DNA of 64,000 nt, from contig NZ_LLZC01000012.1 in assembly GCF_001461825.1 (NCBI RefSeq), forward strand, positions 248,001-312,000, read 5' to 3'. Below the pieces are notes generated by a model, which was not told the origin of the DNA, did no database searches, and saw only the letters and a program-made list of their open reading frames with translations. The position numbers and the translations under genes are program-made. The first letter of the stretch is position 1. Every line of letters begins with the position of its first letter. This document shows, piece after piece, positions 54,464-63,587 of the stretch. The DNA is from Bacillus velezensis (GTDB taxonomy: Bacteria; Bacillota; Bacilli; Bacillales; Bacillaceae).

Positions 54464-54486
54464 GAGAGCTTGCAATGCAGGCTCTC
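54464..54486 (+). other. Hairpin between obg and pheB without a T tract
   Basis: GAGAGCTTGC and GCAGGCTCTC (10 bp, one G-U, AAT loop) followed by TGATGTAAAA. It ends 8 bp before the pheB Shine-Dalgarno sequence, so it may be a weak attenuator or mRNA stabiliser. Confidence 0.5.
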
Positions 54487-54509
54487 TGATGTAAAAGGGA
54501 GGGGTGCAG

Positions 54510-54953
54510 GTGAAAGAAGAGACATTTTATTTAGTGCGTGAAGACGTTCTGCCTGATGCGATGCGGAAAACCCTTGAAGTCAAAAAGCTGCTCGACAGAA
54601 AAAAGGCTGAATCGGTTGCAGATGCCGTGCAGAAAGTTGATTTAAGCAGAAGCGCTTTTTACAAATACCGAGATGCGGTTTTCCCTTTTTACACGATGGT
54701 TAAAGAACAAATAATCACACTTTTCTTTCATTTGGAGGATCGGTCAGGCGCGTTATCCCAGCTTTTGCAGGCGGTGGCTGACTCAGGAAGCAACGTGCTT
54801 TCCATTCACCAGACGATTCCGCTTCAGGGCAGGGCGAATGTCACGCTCTCAATCAGTACGTCCGCAATGGAAGAAAACATTCATACGTTAATGAATAAAC
54901 TGAGAAAATTTGATTTTATAGAAAAAGTTGAGATCTTAGGGTCAGGCGCGTAA
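54510..54953 (+). CDS. pheB: ACT-domain protein PheB
   Basis: 147 residues. N-terminal region with a helix-turn-helix-like stretch ([15 protein letters not shown]) and a C-terminal ACT domain ([20 protein letters not shown]). Found upstream of pheA in Bacillus; probably amino-acid sensing, exact role unsettled. GTG 54510 follows AAAGGGAGGGG; a GTG two codons earlier is too close. Confidence 0.9.
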   Translation: MKEETFYLVREDVLPDAMRKTLEVKKLLDRKKAESVADAVQKVDLSRSAFYKYRDAVFPFYTMVKEQIITLFFHLEDRSGALSQLLQAVADSGSNVLSIHQTIPLQGRANVTLSISTSAMEENIHTLMNKLRKFDFIEKVEILGSGA

Positions 54954-54966
54954 GGAGAGAAGAGAC

Positions 54967-55824
54967 ATGAAAGTCGGTTATTTAGGGCCAGAAGCCACAT
55001 TTACACATCTAGCAGTCAGTTCCTGCTTTCAAAACAGCGTGACACAAGTACCTTATCAAACAATACCGGCATGCATGGATGCGGCGGTTGCGGGAGAAGT
55101 TGATCTTGCATTTGTTCCTTTGGAAAACGCGCTGGAGGGTTCGGTTAACTTAACGATTGACTATTTGATTCATGAGCAGCCTCTTGCGATCGTGGGGGAA
55201 ATGACGCTGCCGATTCACCAGCATCTGCTCGTTCACCCTTCGAGAGAAAATGAGTGGAAAAAGCTTGAGAAAATTTATTCTCATTCCCATGCGATTGCGC
55301 AATGCCACAAATTTCTTCACCGGCATTTTTCGTCCGTTCCTTATGAGTATGCGAAGTCAACAGGTGCGGCTGCCAAGTATGTCAGTGAGCATTCGGACCT
55401 TCCGATCGGCGTGATTGCAAATGAAATGGCCGCCGCTACATACGGATTGAGCATCGTGAAGCGGGATATTCAGGATTATCAGGACAACCACACGAGATTT
55501 GTCATTCTTTCGCCTGAAAAAGACGTCTCATTCGAAGTGAATGCGAAACTGTCTTCACGGCCGAAAACGACGATGATGGTAACGCTTCCCCAAGATGACC
55601 AATCAGGTGCGCTGCACAGGGTGCTGTCCGCTTTTTCATGGAGAAACCTGAATTTATCAAAGATCGAATCGCGCCCGACAAAAACGGGTCTCGGCAACTA
55701 TTTCTTTATTATTGATATTGAACAGGCGATGGATCAGGTTCTCATTCCCGGTGCCGTTCAAGAGATGGAAGCCCTCGGCTGCCGGGTCAAGCTTCTGGGA
55801 ACATATCAATCCTATTCGATATAA
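54967..55824 (+). CDS. pheA: Prephenate dehydratase
   Basis: Converts prephenate to phenylpyruvate for phenylalanine synthesis. 285 residues. GYLGPEATFTHLA start, catalytic Thr region KSTGAAAKY, and C-terminal regulatory ACT domain with the ESRPTK motif that binds phenylalanine. AAGGAGAG Shine-Dalgarno sequence. Confidence 0.96.
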   Translation: MKVGYLGPEATFTHLAVSSCFQNSVTQVPYQTIPACMDAAVAGEVDLAFVPLENALEGSVNLTIDYLIHEQPLAIVGEMTLPIHQHLLVHPSRENEWKKLEKIYSHSHAIAQCHKFLHRHFSSVPYEYAKSTGAAAKYVSEHSDLPIGVIANEMAAATYGLSIVKRDIQDYQDNHTRFVILSPEKDVSFEVNAKLSSRPKTTMMVTLPQDDQSGALHRVLSAFSWRNLNLSKIESRPTKTGLGNYFFIIDIEQAMDQVLIPGAVQEMEALGCRVKLLGTYQSYSI

Positions 55825-55852
55825 AAAAAGCCCTTCAGGGGGCTTTTTTTTA
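55823..55852. terminator. Bidirectional terminator between pheA and yrxA
   Basis: AAAAAAAGCCC and GGGCTTTTTTTT arms around a 6-nt loop; lies between convergent genes. Confidence 0.85.
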
Positions 55853-56392
55853 ATCTTTTATTAAAATACCCGCGTCGTCCAGCGCTTGGCAGGCTTGGTC
55901 AATCCGCTCTTTTGTCGGGGCGCTTAACGTATGGAGGTGCACGCCTCCGGTCAGCTGTGAAAGGTAAGCGGCATTTGTCGAGTTAATGTGATCCATGAAT
56001 TGTTTGACTTCTTTCCGTGTGCTGACTCTTATGGCGGCGGTTAAATCGCCGTATACGGGGTGTTCAATAATGACGTCCTTTATGGTGACGCCTTCATCGA
56101 CAATGAGTTCAAGCTCTTCTTCCGTCCGCTCCGGGCCGTGCAGACAGGCGACAATCCGTTCGGCATTTTTTTCGCCGCCGGCATTCATGCTGATGTATAA
56201 GTAGCCTTGGCTCGTCGCGATGATCGGCTCGTTTTTTGCTTTCAAGAGTGATATGTCCTGCACGATCACCTGTCTTGAGACATTTGCTTTTTTGGCCAAT
56301 TCGCCTCCTGTTAATGGCGAGCCGGCTTCTTTCAGCCAATGAAGCAGCATGTCGCGTCTTTTCTCCCCAGTAAGCTTCGTTCCTTCTGTCAA
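55850..56392 (-). CDS. yrxA: Transcriptional repressor of NAD biosynthesis YrxA (NiaR)
   Basis: 180 residues: N-terminal winged helix (GGELAKKANVSRQVIVQDI) and C-terminal 3H domain, which binds niacin. Represses nifS-yrxA and nadBCA in B. subtilis. Start TTG 56392 (LTEGTKL) behind AAGGAG; it overlaps the nifS stop in TTGA. A longer frame starting inside nifS lacks a ribosome-binding site. Confidence 0.93.
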   Translation of the reverse strand: MTEGTKLTGEKRRDMLLHWLKEAGSPLTGGELAKKANVSRQVIVQDISLLKAKNEPIIATSQGYLYISMNAGGEKNAERIVACLHGPERTEEELELIVDEGVTIKDVIIEHPVYGDLTAAIRVSTRKEVKQFMDHINSTNAAYLSQLTGGVHLHTLSAPTKERIDQACQALDDAGILIKD

Positions 56393-57540
56393 ATTGCTGA
56401 TTCTCCTTTCTTTTGCTCCCACAGCGCCGTAAATGTATGTATCAGCATATCGAGCTGTTCACATGTTGTTTCGTTTCCGAATGAGATTCGGAAAAACTGC
56501 CGCGCTTCCCGTTCGGTTTTTCTCAGCGCCTTCATAGCTGAAGAAGGGCCGTGGCTGCCGGCGGAACATGCGCTCCCGGTTGAGATGCAAATATCGTTAC
56601 GATTACATTCTAACATAATATATTGTCCTTCAAAGGAGTGAAAAAAACACCCGACAATGTGGGGCAGGCATTCACCGCCGGTTTCTTCCTCTGAAAATGA
56701 AATGGGGAGGCCTTGACGCCGAATTTGGTCATACAAATAATTCCTCAGCCTGTCAGCATGCTCACGGTGTTCCTCCATATGTTTCACTGCATACTCCGCA
56801 GCAGCGGTAAAAGCGCCGATGGCCGGCACATTCACCGTACCGGGCCTGAACCCGTTTTCATGCACGGTATGCGGATAAACCGGGTTCCAGCTGACACCGG
56901 GCCGAATGTAAACAGCCCCGGTGCCTTTCGGGCCGTATACTTTATGACCGGAGACGGAAAGGGCGTCGATTCCCGCCTGATCCGCATCAATCGGCAGTTT
57001 GCCGAAACTTTGAACACAATCGCAATGCAGCAAAATGTTTCTCTGGTGAAGAAAAGCGGCCAGACGATTCACAGGCTGGATGAGGCCGGTTTCTGAATTG
57101 GCGTGCTGTATGGAAACGAGCCCCGTGTCAGGACGGATATGAGCCGCCAGTATGTCCTCGGTTATAAGGCCGTTCTCGTCGGGATATATGATGGTGACAT
57201 CAATTCCCCGGTCAGCTAAAAACGCCGCGGCATTATGGATCGAATGGTGTTCCATTGCGGTCGTAATAAAATGTTTTTTGTGATCGGGCAGACCGTGCAG
57301 CAATGATTGGACGGCCAAGATGTTCGCTTCCGTTCCGCCGCTTGTAAAGTAAATGCCGTCTGCCGCTCCGCCGATCAATTTTCCTGCAGAATGTCTGCAA
57401 TATTCCAGCACGTCCGCCGCTCTTCCTCCGGCGTCATGAAGGCTGCTTGCATTGCCGTATACCTCTGTGCTGAGATGCTGAAAGACTTTCGCGGCTTCTT
57501 TGCTTAAAGGCGCTCCCGCCGCGTAATCAAGATAAATCAT
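56389..57540 (-). CDS. nifS: Cysteine desulfurase NifS for NadA Fe-S cluster
   Basis: PLP enzyme mobilising sulfur from cysteine; in B. subtilis it matures the NadA cluster. 383 residues. PLP lysine in SGHKVYGPKGTG and catalytic Cys in STGSACSAG. Divergent from nadBCA, which fits that role. AGGAGAC Shine-Dalgarno sequence on the minus strand. Confidence 0.95.
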   Translation of the reverse strand: MIYLDYAAGAPLSKEAAKVFQHLSTEVYGNASSLHDAGGRAADVLEYCRHSAGKLIGGAADGIYFTSGGTEANILAVQSLLHGLPDHKKHFITTAMEHHSIHNAAAFLADRGIDVTIIYPDENGLITEDILAAHIRPDTGLVSIQHANSETGLIQPVNRLAAFLHQRNILLHCDCVQSFGKLPIDADQAGIDALSVSGHKVYGPKGTGAVYIRPGVSWNPVYPHTVHENGFRPGTVNVPAIGAFTAAAEYAVKHMEEHREHADRLRNYLYDQIRRQGLPISFSEEETGGECLPHIVGCFFHSFEGQYIMLECNRNDICISTGSACSAGSHGPSSAMKALRKTEREARQFFRISFGNETTCEQLDMLIHTFTALWEQKKGESAI

Positions 57541-57577
57541 ACAGCCCGTCTCCTATCCGTTTATGTTAAAAAAAAGC

Positions 57578-57631
57578 TTGAGTTTATTTTATCGCTGTGT
57601 AAATATAGGTGTCAAGACAGGTGTAAATATA
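57578..57631. promoter_or_regulatory. Divergent nifS / nadB control region with YrxA operator repeats
   Basis: Minus strand: TTGACA (plus 57610-57615), 18-bp spacer, TAAAAT (plus 57586-57591), the nifS promoter. Plus strand: a weaker TTGAGT (57578-57583), 16 bp, TAAATA (57600-57605) for nadB. GTGTAAATATA occurs twice, at 57597-57607 and 57621-57631, 24 bp apart, flanking TGTCAAGACA (57610-57619). These repeats overlap both promoters and are the likely YrxA binding sites. Confidence 0.6.
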
Positions 57632-57646
57632 ACAGGAGGGTGATGT

Positions 57647-59212
57647 ATGTCTGAAAAAACAATTATCGTCATTGGTTCGGGGACGGCGGCCCTTGCCTGT
57701 GCTTCCTCATTTCCTCCGTCATACCAAGTGACCGTCATCACAAAGAGAAACGTAACGAACAGCAATTCGCATTATGCTCAAGGCGGGATTGCTGTTTCAT
57801 ACGCAAAAGATGACTCGATAGAATCCCATGTGAACGATACACTGTATGCGGGATGCGGACACAATGACGTGACAGCCGTGCGGCATTTGCTGAAAAGCGG
57901 ACAGAGCATGATAAACAGGCTGATAGAAGGCCATTTCCCTTTTGATACGAAGTCGGACGGAACGTTTTGTCTCGGCAGGGAAGGCGCTCATTCCAAAAGG
58001 AGGATTCTGCACGCCGGGGGAGATGCGACCGGACGGATGTTGGTTGAGTTTCTGGTTCAGCAGCTGAGGGACGGCATTCGGATCATTGAACACGAGACGG
58101 TTGTTGATCTGCTGATTGAACACGGGCGATGCGCAGGCGTTGCCGTAAAGGATGCTTCAGGCGCCGTTTCTTACAGAAGAGCGGATTGTGTAGTGCTTGC
58201 ATCAGGCGGCTGCGGCAGTCTGTACCAATATCACACAAATGATTCCGCCATAACGGGAGACGGCATCGCTCTTGCCTTCCGCGCTGGAGCTGAGATCACG
58301 GATATGGAGTTCACCCAGTTCCACCCGACCCTCCTTGTGAAAAACGGGACTGTGTACGGTCTGATTTCTGAAGCAGTGAGAGGAGAAGGCGGATATTTAG
58401 CGGATCGCTTCGGGCGCAGGATCATGGCTGGCAGACACGCACTAGAAGATTTGGCGCCCCGGGATGTGGTTTCACGGGCGATTTATGAAGAAATGATGAG
58501 AGAAAATCCTGTTTTTATAAATTGCAGCCGAATAGCCGATTTTAAGAAACGTTTTCCGACCATAACAGAAATTTGTCAAACAGCCGGTGTTGATCTTGAA
58601 AGCGGAATTCCCGTAGCACCCGGAATGCATTTTTTAATGGGCGGAGTAAAAGCCGATACATGGGGGAAAACGTCCGTGCCTGATTTGTACGCTATAGGCG
58701 AAACCGCCTGCACAGGCTTGCACGGGGCGAACCGCCTTGCGAGCAACTCACTGCTGGAAGCGCTGGCAAGCGGGCAACGATGTGCTGAACATATCATTCA
58801 AACACCGTTAAACGGAAGATATAAAAAAACCCCGAAGAAATTTGACGTCATCTTAGAAGTGCCGGACACAACGCTTCATGTGCTCCAAGCCAAAATGACA
58901 ACCGGAGCGGGCATCGTCAGGGAAAAAGAAAACATGCAGGCGCTGGCATCCTGGCTTAACAACGTATCTGTGCGTCATATAAATGTGAAGGAAATCACAA
59001 TAGAACAAGCCGAGCTATCCTGCCTATGGAAGACTGCGCAACTTGTTGTGACCTCAGCCCTTATTCGGGAAGAAAGCAGGGGAGCTCATTTTCGCGCTGA
59101 TTTTCCCGGGACGGAGAAAGAGTGGCACGGAAAACAAATCATTCATTCAACATCTGGAACAGTTATCAGAAAAAACGAAAGGATTGGGGAACTATGGACA
59201 TTCTGCAGCTGA
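57647..59212 (+). CDS. nadB: L-aspartate oxidase
   Basis: FAD enzyme oxidising aspartate to iminoaspartate, first step of de novo NAD synthesis. 521 residues. N-terminal dinucleotide motif IGSGTAALACA, HYAQGGIAV, and GANRLASNSLLEAL near the FAD. AGGAGGGTG Shine-Dalgarno sequence. The 3' end overlaps nadC by 19 bp. Confidence 0.96.
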   Translation: MSEKTIIVIGSGTAALACASSFPPSYQVTVITKRNVTNSNSHYAQGGIAVSYAKDDSIESHVNDTLYAGCGHNDVTAVRHLLKSGQSMINRLIEGHFPFDTKSDGTFCLGREGAHSKRRILHAGGDATGRMLVEFLVQQLRDGIRIIEHETVVDLLIEHGRCAGVAVKDASGAVSYRRADCVVLASGGCGSLYQYHTNDSAITGDGIALAFRAGAEITDMEFTQFHPTLLVKNGTVYGLISEAVRGEGGYLADRFGRRIMAGRHALEDLAPRDVVSRAIYEEMMRENPVFINCSRIADFKKRFPTITEICQTAGVDLESGIPVAPGMHFLMGGVKADTWGKTSVPDLYAIGETACTGLHGANRLASNSLLEALASGQRCAEHIIQTPLNGRYKKTPKKFDVILEVPDTTLHVLQAKMTTGAGIVREKENMQALASWLNNVSVRHINVKEITIEQAELSCLWKTAQLVVTSALIREESRGAHFRADFPGTEKEWHGKQIIHSTSGTVIRKNERIGELWTFCS

Positions 59213-60042
59213 AACAAATGCTGACTCATTTTTTTCAGGAAGATATCGGAACGGGTGATGCGACGTCACAAGCGATTTTTTCTGATCAGCAATGTAAAGC
59301 GCGAATCATCGCAAAAACAGATGGCGTGTTTGCCGGAGAAGCCGTTATCCGTGAAGGATGGAAGCTTTTACACGATGATATCCGCATCCGCTCCCTGAAA
59401 AAAGACGGAGAACGGATGAAAAAAGGAGACGTGCTCGCTGAAATGGAAGGCCAGGCGGCGGCTCTTCTTACGGGGGAGCGGGTCATTCTGAATCTCTTAC
59501 AAAGAATGTCAGGCATTGCGACAATGACGGATGAGGCCAAAAGGCGTCTTGATGATCCGTCCATTAAGATTTGTGATACGAGAAAAACGACACCCGGGCT
59601 CAGAATGCTGGAAAAATACGCCGTTCGGGTCGGAGGCGGCTTTAATCATCGCTTCGGCTTATATGACGGCATCATGATAAAAGATAATCATATTGCCGCC
59701 TGCGGATCGATAAAGGCGGCCATGGAGCGGGCAAGAAAAACGGCGGGGCAGATGCTTGCGGTGGAAGTCGAAATCGAATCCGAACAGCAGCTGCTCGAGG
59801 CAATAGAAGCGGGCGCAGACGTTATTATGTTTGACAACTGTCCGCCTGAGTCCGTCCGGCGTTTTGCAGGCATGACACCGGGCCATATCAAAACGGAAGC
59901 ATCCGGAGGCATAACGCTCGACACATTGCCCGCTTATAAAGGAACGGGCGTCCAATATATTTCACTCGGATTTCTGACTCATTCAGTAAAAAGCGCCGAC
60001 ATCAGCATGGATGTTGAGGCTGCGGAACAGGGGGATTTTTAA
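59194..60042 (+). CDS. nadC: Nicotinate-nucleotide pyrophosphorylase (quinolinate phosphoribosyltransferase)
   Basis: Makes nicotinate mononucleotide from quinolinate and PRPP. 282 residues from ATG 59194 (MDILQLK), after AAAGGATTGGGG. Motifs [20 protein letters not shown] and EVEIES present. A longer frame from 59122 lies inside nadB. Confidence 0.96.
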   Translation: MDILQLKQMLTHFFQEDIGTGDATSQAIFSDQQCKARIIAKTDGVFAGEAVIREGWKLLHDDIRIRSLKKDGERMKKGDVLAEMEGQAAALLTGERVILNLLQRMSGIATMTDEAKRRLDDPSIKICDTRKTTPGLRMLEKYAVRVGGGFNHRFGLYDGIMIKDNHIAACGSIKAAMERARKTAGQMLAVEVEIESEQQLLEAIEAGADVIMFDNCPPESVRRFAGMTPGHIKTEASGGITLDTLPAYKGTGVQYISLGFLTHSVKSADISMDVEAAEQGDF

Positions 60043-60043
60043 G

Positions 60044-61147
60044 ATGTCTATTTTTGACGTGTTAACTGCATCAGCCGAAATGATGCCGAGCCATTATAAA
60101 GACATGAGCACCGGAGAAATGGAGAAGCGGGTCGCTGCCATTAAACGGGATTTCGGAAAGCGCCTGTTCATTCCGGGGCATCACTATCAAAAAGACGAAG
60201 TAATACAATTCGCCGATACGGCAGGTGACTCCCTGCAGCTTGCTCAAGTGGCAGAAAAAAATAAAGAGGCGGAATATATTGTGTTTTGCGGCGTGCATTT
60301 TATGGCGGAAACCGCTGATATGCTGACTGATGATAACCAAACCGTCATTTTGCCCGATATGCGCGCCGGATGCTCGATGGCTGATATGGCAGATATTCAG
60401 CAGACGGACAAAGCATGGCAAGAGCTTCAAGAACTGTACGGTAACACCATCATTCCGTTAACATATGTTAACTCGACGGCGGAAATTAAAGCATTCGTCG
60501 GACGGCACGGAGGAGCGACCGTCACCTCTTCGAATGCCCGGAGTGTGCTGAAATGGGCTTTTAAACAAAAAGAGAGAATTTTATTTTTGCCGGATCAGCA
60601 TTTAGGCAGAAATACAGCCTATGATCTCGGCATTCCGCTGACAGAAATGGCTGTATGGGACCCGGGGCAGAACCGATTGCTTACTGACCATCCGGAAAAC
60701 ATTAAAGTCATCCTTTGGAAAGGGCATTGCTCCGTACACGAAAAGTTCACAGCGGAAAATATTTCTCAGCTGCGGCAGCGGGATTCCGGCATCCGCATTA
60801 TCGTTCATCCGGAATGTTCGAGGGAAGTGGTCTCGCTCAGTGACGACAGCGGGTCTACCAAATACATTATTGATACGATTGAACAGGCTGAACCGGGAAG
60901 CAAGTGGGCGATCGGAACGGAAATGAATCTTGTTCAGCGCCTCATTCAATCGCATCCGGATAAACAGATTGAATCATTGAATCCCGATATGTGTCCGTGT
61001 CTGACAATGAACAGAATCGATCTGCCGCATTTATTGTGGTCGCTTGAGCAGCTTGAAAAAGGCGAGCTGAAGGGTGTCATTAAAGTTCCGGAAGCGGTTC
61101 GGACAGAAGCGCTTCGTGCTTTGAACAGAATGCTGAGTCATACGTAG
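60044..61147 (+). CDS. nadA: Quinolinate synthase
   Basis: [4Fe-4S] enzyme condensing iminoaspartate and dihydroxyacetone phosphate. 367 residues. GHHYQKDEV at the start; candidate cluster cysteines in [28 protein letters not shown] and DMCPCLTMN. Starts ATG 60044, directly after the nadC stop; the upstream in-frame start is inside nadC. Confidence 0.96.
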   Translation: MSIFDVLTASAEMMPSHYKDMSTGEMEKRVAAIKRDFGKRLFIPGHHYQKDEVIQFADTAGDSLQLAQVAEKNKEAEYIVFCGVHFMAETADMLTDDNQTVILPDMRAGCSMADMADIQQTDKAWQELQELYGNTIIPLTYVNSTAEIKAFVGRHGGATVTSSNARSVLKWAFKQKERILFLPDQHLGRNTAYDLGIPLTEMAVWDPGQNRLLTDHPENIKVILWKGHCSVHEKFTAENISQLRQRDSGIRIIVHPECSREVVSLSDDSGSTKYIIDTIEQAEPGSKWAIGTEMNLVQRLIQSHPDKQIESLNPDMCPCLTMNRIDLPHLLWSLEQLEKGELKGVIKVPEAVRTEALRALNRMLSHT

Positions 61148-61273
61148 TTATAAAAATTTCCCCTCCTTCCCAAATTTTTTATCATCATGCCCAGTCCATC
61201 GGCATATAGTGTGAAGAAACGTATTGTAATGACAAATGTACCGTTCACGTTTTGTGCATAGGAGGGGAAAACG

Positions 61274-62464
61274 TTGAAAATTCATATCGTTCAAAAAGGC
61301 GATTCGCTCTGGAAAATAGCTGAAAAATACGGAGTTGATCTTGAAGAGTTAAAAAAACTGAATCATCAGCTTAGCAATCCAGACTTAATTATGCCTGGAA
61401 TGAAGATAAAGGTGCCTTCAGAAGCCGTTCCGGTCAGAAAAGAACCTAAGGCCGGCTTCGGAACGTCTGCGCATAAGCATGAGCATCCATATGCCAAAGA
61501 AAAACCGAAATCAGTTGTGGACATTGAAGACACCATACCGGAAGAACCAAAGCCGTCGATTCCTTATGTGCCGCCAATCCCTGAAAAGCATGAAAATGTG
61601 CTGCCGGAAGCTGATATGAACCAATATTACCCGTCCAATCAGCTGTTTCAGCCGTGGTCGCCTCCTAAGCCGGAGGAACCGGTGACACATTTTGTCGAGC
61701 CGAAAGAAAAAGAGCATGACAATAACATTCCACAACAGGAGGAAATGATCAACATGGAAAACGCGAATTACCCGAATATGCCAAAGGCGCCTGAAGCCGG
61801 AAAGATGGAAGAAGAAAACGCCGCTTATCATCTGCCGAACATGCCAAACATTCCGAATGTCCCGTTTCCGAATATGCCGGCCGTTGAACCGCCTTTTATG
61901 CATTACCCGATGCCGTGCATGCCTTGTCCTTGTCCGGTTCCGGTGACACCGATGCTGCCGGGTTCTGGATTATGCCATCCGTGCTTCCCGGTAGGCGGAG
62001 GTTTCGGCGGTTTTGGAGGAGGTTTCGGAGGCTTTCCGGTCATGCCGATGCCGTTACCGTACGGATTCCATCATCCGGGATTTGGGCCGCAAGCGGGTTA
62101 CGGTGAATATGAAAACCAGGCCCATGAAAATGCAGAGCATTATGATGGTTCTGCATCTGGTTTCGGCGGTGCTCCTTACGGTCAAATGCCGTATTACGGC
62201 GGATATTCGTCACATTACGCACACGCCCCTCATCATGATGGAAAATATAAGGATGATGATTGCGGCTGCCATGATTCACATCATCACCATCATCACCACC
62301 ACGGTTCACATCACCATCACGCAAATATGCCTGTGCAGCCGTATCCGAATATGGGTGCAAACGCAGGACATTTTATGCCTTACGGCGGAGCAAATCCCAA
62401 TGTCGCGCCGAATCAGCCGAGTCCAAATCAAGTATTCGGACGGCCGGAGGAAGAAGAAGATTAA
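61274..62464 (+). CDS. safA: Spore coat morphogenetic protein SafA
   Basis: Inner-coat hub protein recruited to the cortex-coat interface by SpoVID. 396 residues. N-terminal LysM domain (about 1-48; IVQKGDSLWKIAEKYG), a Pro-rich linker, and a Gly-, Tyr-, Pro- and His-rich C-terminal half with a His cluster near residue 340. TTG start after AGGAGGGG. An internal AGGAGGA (61737-61743) lies before ATG 61754 (Met161), the position from which the C30 form is made in B. subtilis. Confidence 0.95.
   Translation: MKIHIVQKGDSLWKIAEKYGVDLEELKKLNHQLSNPDLIMPGMKIKVPSEAVPVRKEPKAGFGTSAHKHEHPYAKEKPKSVVDIEDTIPEEPKPSIPYVPPIPEKHENVLPEADMNQYYPSNQLFQPWSPPKPEEPVTHFVEPKEKEHDNNIPQQEEMINMENANYPNMPKAPEAGKMEEENAAYHLPNMPNIPNVPFPNMPAVEPPFMHYPMPCMPCPCPVPVTPMLPGSGLCHPCFPVGGGFGGFGGGFGGFPVMPMPLPYGFHHPGFGPQAGYGEYENQAHENAEHYDGSASGFGGAPYGQMPYYGGYSSHYAHAPHHDGKYKDDDCGCHDSHHHHHHHHGSHHHHANMPVQPYPNMGANAGHFMPYGGANPNVAPNQPSPNQVFGRPEEEED
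61737..61756 (+). promoter_or_regulatory. Internal ribosome-binding site and start for the SafA C30 form
   Basis: AGGAGGA at 61737-61743 is followed by ATG 61754, codon 161 of safA, at a workable spacing. In B. subtilis a 30-kDa C-terminal SafA form arises from internal initiation at codon 161. Confidence 0.6.
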
Positions 62465-62469
62465 TGTTT

Positions 62470-62497
62470 CGGGACGATGTATGTCGTTCCTTTTTTT
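62470..62497 (+). terminator. Terminator after safA
   Basis: GGGACG (62471-62476) and CGTTCC (62485-62490) arms, then T7. An inverted repeat ATGTCCA / TGGACAT (62498-62504, 62514-62520) follows at once. Confidence 0.65.
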
Positions 62498-62611
62498 ATG
62501 TCCAACTGAGGAATGGACATAACTGACAAGCTTAAACCCGCCGCCCGCCGCACATCCTAAACATGAGCGGAAAACGCTCAAACAGCGATGAATCCACGGG
62601 GGGTTTTTCCA

Positions 62612-63205
62612 TTGGGTAAAAAACTGATGACGATCGCGGGCGTTTTAGCCGTGACGGCAAGCTTAACGGCATGCGGAGCAAATAATGCCATGAATGACGG
62701 ACGCTACAATCAGTCAACACGTCCGGTCGGATATTATTCGAATGATAATGGTAACGGCAGAGGCCAGTACGGAATGGACCATCAAGGACCCGTTTCTGAA
62801 ATGATGGAAAACCGAAACGGCCGTCATAATACGACAAACGTGTCCGACCAGTACGCCCCTAATGACGGGGTTCCGTTAACGACGGACGGCACATATAACG
62901 GCCGAAATGTCAATACGCCGCCGGCAGCAATGTCTTATAATGGGTATGACAACGCCGAAAACATCAGGTTGGCGGCAAAAGTTGCAAACCGCGTGAAAAA
63001 AGTAAAAGGCGTACAGGATAGTCAGGTCATCGTGACTGACACGAGAGTCGTCATTGCCGTCAGAACAAATCATCCTTTTACGAAAAATGATGATAAACAT
63101 GTCAAACATGCGGCCAAAAAATTCGCGGACGGCCGTACAATTCAAGTGTTTACCGACAACGCTACTTTTACAAAGCTGCAAGACATGAACAGAAACAGCC
63201 GTTAA
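62612..63205 (+). CDS. coxA: Spore cortex lipoprotein CoxA (YhcN/YlaJ family)
   Basis: 197 residues from TTG 62612, eight bases after CGGGGGG. Signal peptide with lipobox LTAC (Cys20), an Asn/Gly-rich spacer, and a C-terminal YhcN/YlaJ domain (VANRVKKVKGVQDSQVIVTDTRV). CoxA is found in the spore cortex of B. subtilis. The ATG at 62588 would add a non-signal extension and lacks a ribosome-binding site. Confidence 0.88.
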   Translation: MGKKLMTIAGVLAVTASLTACGANNAMNDGRYNQSTRPVGYYSNDNGNGRGQYGMDHQGPVSEMMENRNGRHNTTNVSDQYAPNDGVPLTTDGTYNGRNVNTPPAAMSYNGYDNAENIRLAAKVANRVKKVKGVQDSQVIVTDTRVVIAVRTNHPFTKNDDKHVKHAAKKFADGRTIQVFTDNATFTKLQDMNRNSR

Positions 63206-63209
63206 ACGG

Positions 63210-63242
63210 ACTGCCGGATGATTTCATCCGGCAGTATTTTTA
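63210..63242 (+). terminator. Terminator after coxA
   Basis: Perfect CTGCCGGATG / CATCCGGCAG stem (10 bp, ATTT loop), then TATTTTT. Confidence 0.88.
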
Positions 63243-63337
63243 TGGATAAAGCTTCATCATTTCTTTACATATTCTTAAAACGCTCTTTATATTGCGGTGT
63301 TAACATAAAAGTAATAAAACGTAACGGAGGGGCCGGG

Positions 63338-63457
63338 ATGAAAAAAACGGAGCATGACAAAAGCCGCGGAACAAAAACTGTGTATCTGACCGTAAGGGGA
63401 TACCGGCTCAAACTGACGCCCGGACAAATGAAACTGATTTCAGACGGCCGGGCATAA
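63338..63457 (+). CDS. Small basic protein, 39 residues
   Basis: ATG 63338 follows GGAGGGG (63326-63332), a strong Shine-Dalgarno sequence, and the frame ends before a terminator. The product (MKKTEHDKSRGTKTVYLTV to LTPGQMKLISDGRA) is basic and soluble. Unrecognised; the location between coxA and bofC suggests a sporulation gene, but this is inference. A longer frame from 63218 starts within the coxA terminator and is rejected. Confidence 0.55.
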   Translation: MKKTEHDKSRGTKTVYLTVRGYRLKLTPGQMKLISDGRA

Positions 63458-63463
63458 TCATCG

Positions 63464-63494
63464 GGGCAGCCCTCATTTAGAGAGCTGCTTTTTT
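63464..63494 (+). terminator. Terminator after the 39-residue gene
   Basis: GCAGC and GCTGC arms with inner CTC / GAG pairing, then a T run. Confidence 0.7.
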
Positions 63495-63521
63495 CGGCTG
63501 AAACAGACAATGAAAGAAAAC

Positions 63522-63551
63522 GGTTAAGCACCGGCATCTTTGGTCAAACTA
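63522..63551 (+). promoter_or_regulatory. Sigma-F/sigma-G type promoter of bofC
   Basis: -10 GGTCAAACTA (63542-63551) fits the sigma-F consensus GGNNANAHTR throughout; the -35 region GGTTA (63522-63526) fits GYATA poorly. bofC is a forespore gene in B. subtilis. Confidence 0.45.
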
Positions 63552-63587
63552 GCATCAAGAGTTTGATTGAATAAAGAGGTGTTATTG

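Noticed and set aside
62013..62522. 169-codon plus-strand frame overlapping safA
   Set aside because: Out-of-frame reading of the His/Gly/Tyr-rich safA region; Ile/Met/His-rich product without start signals.
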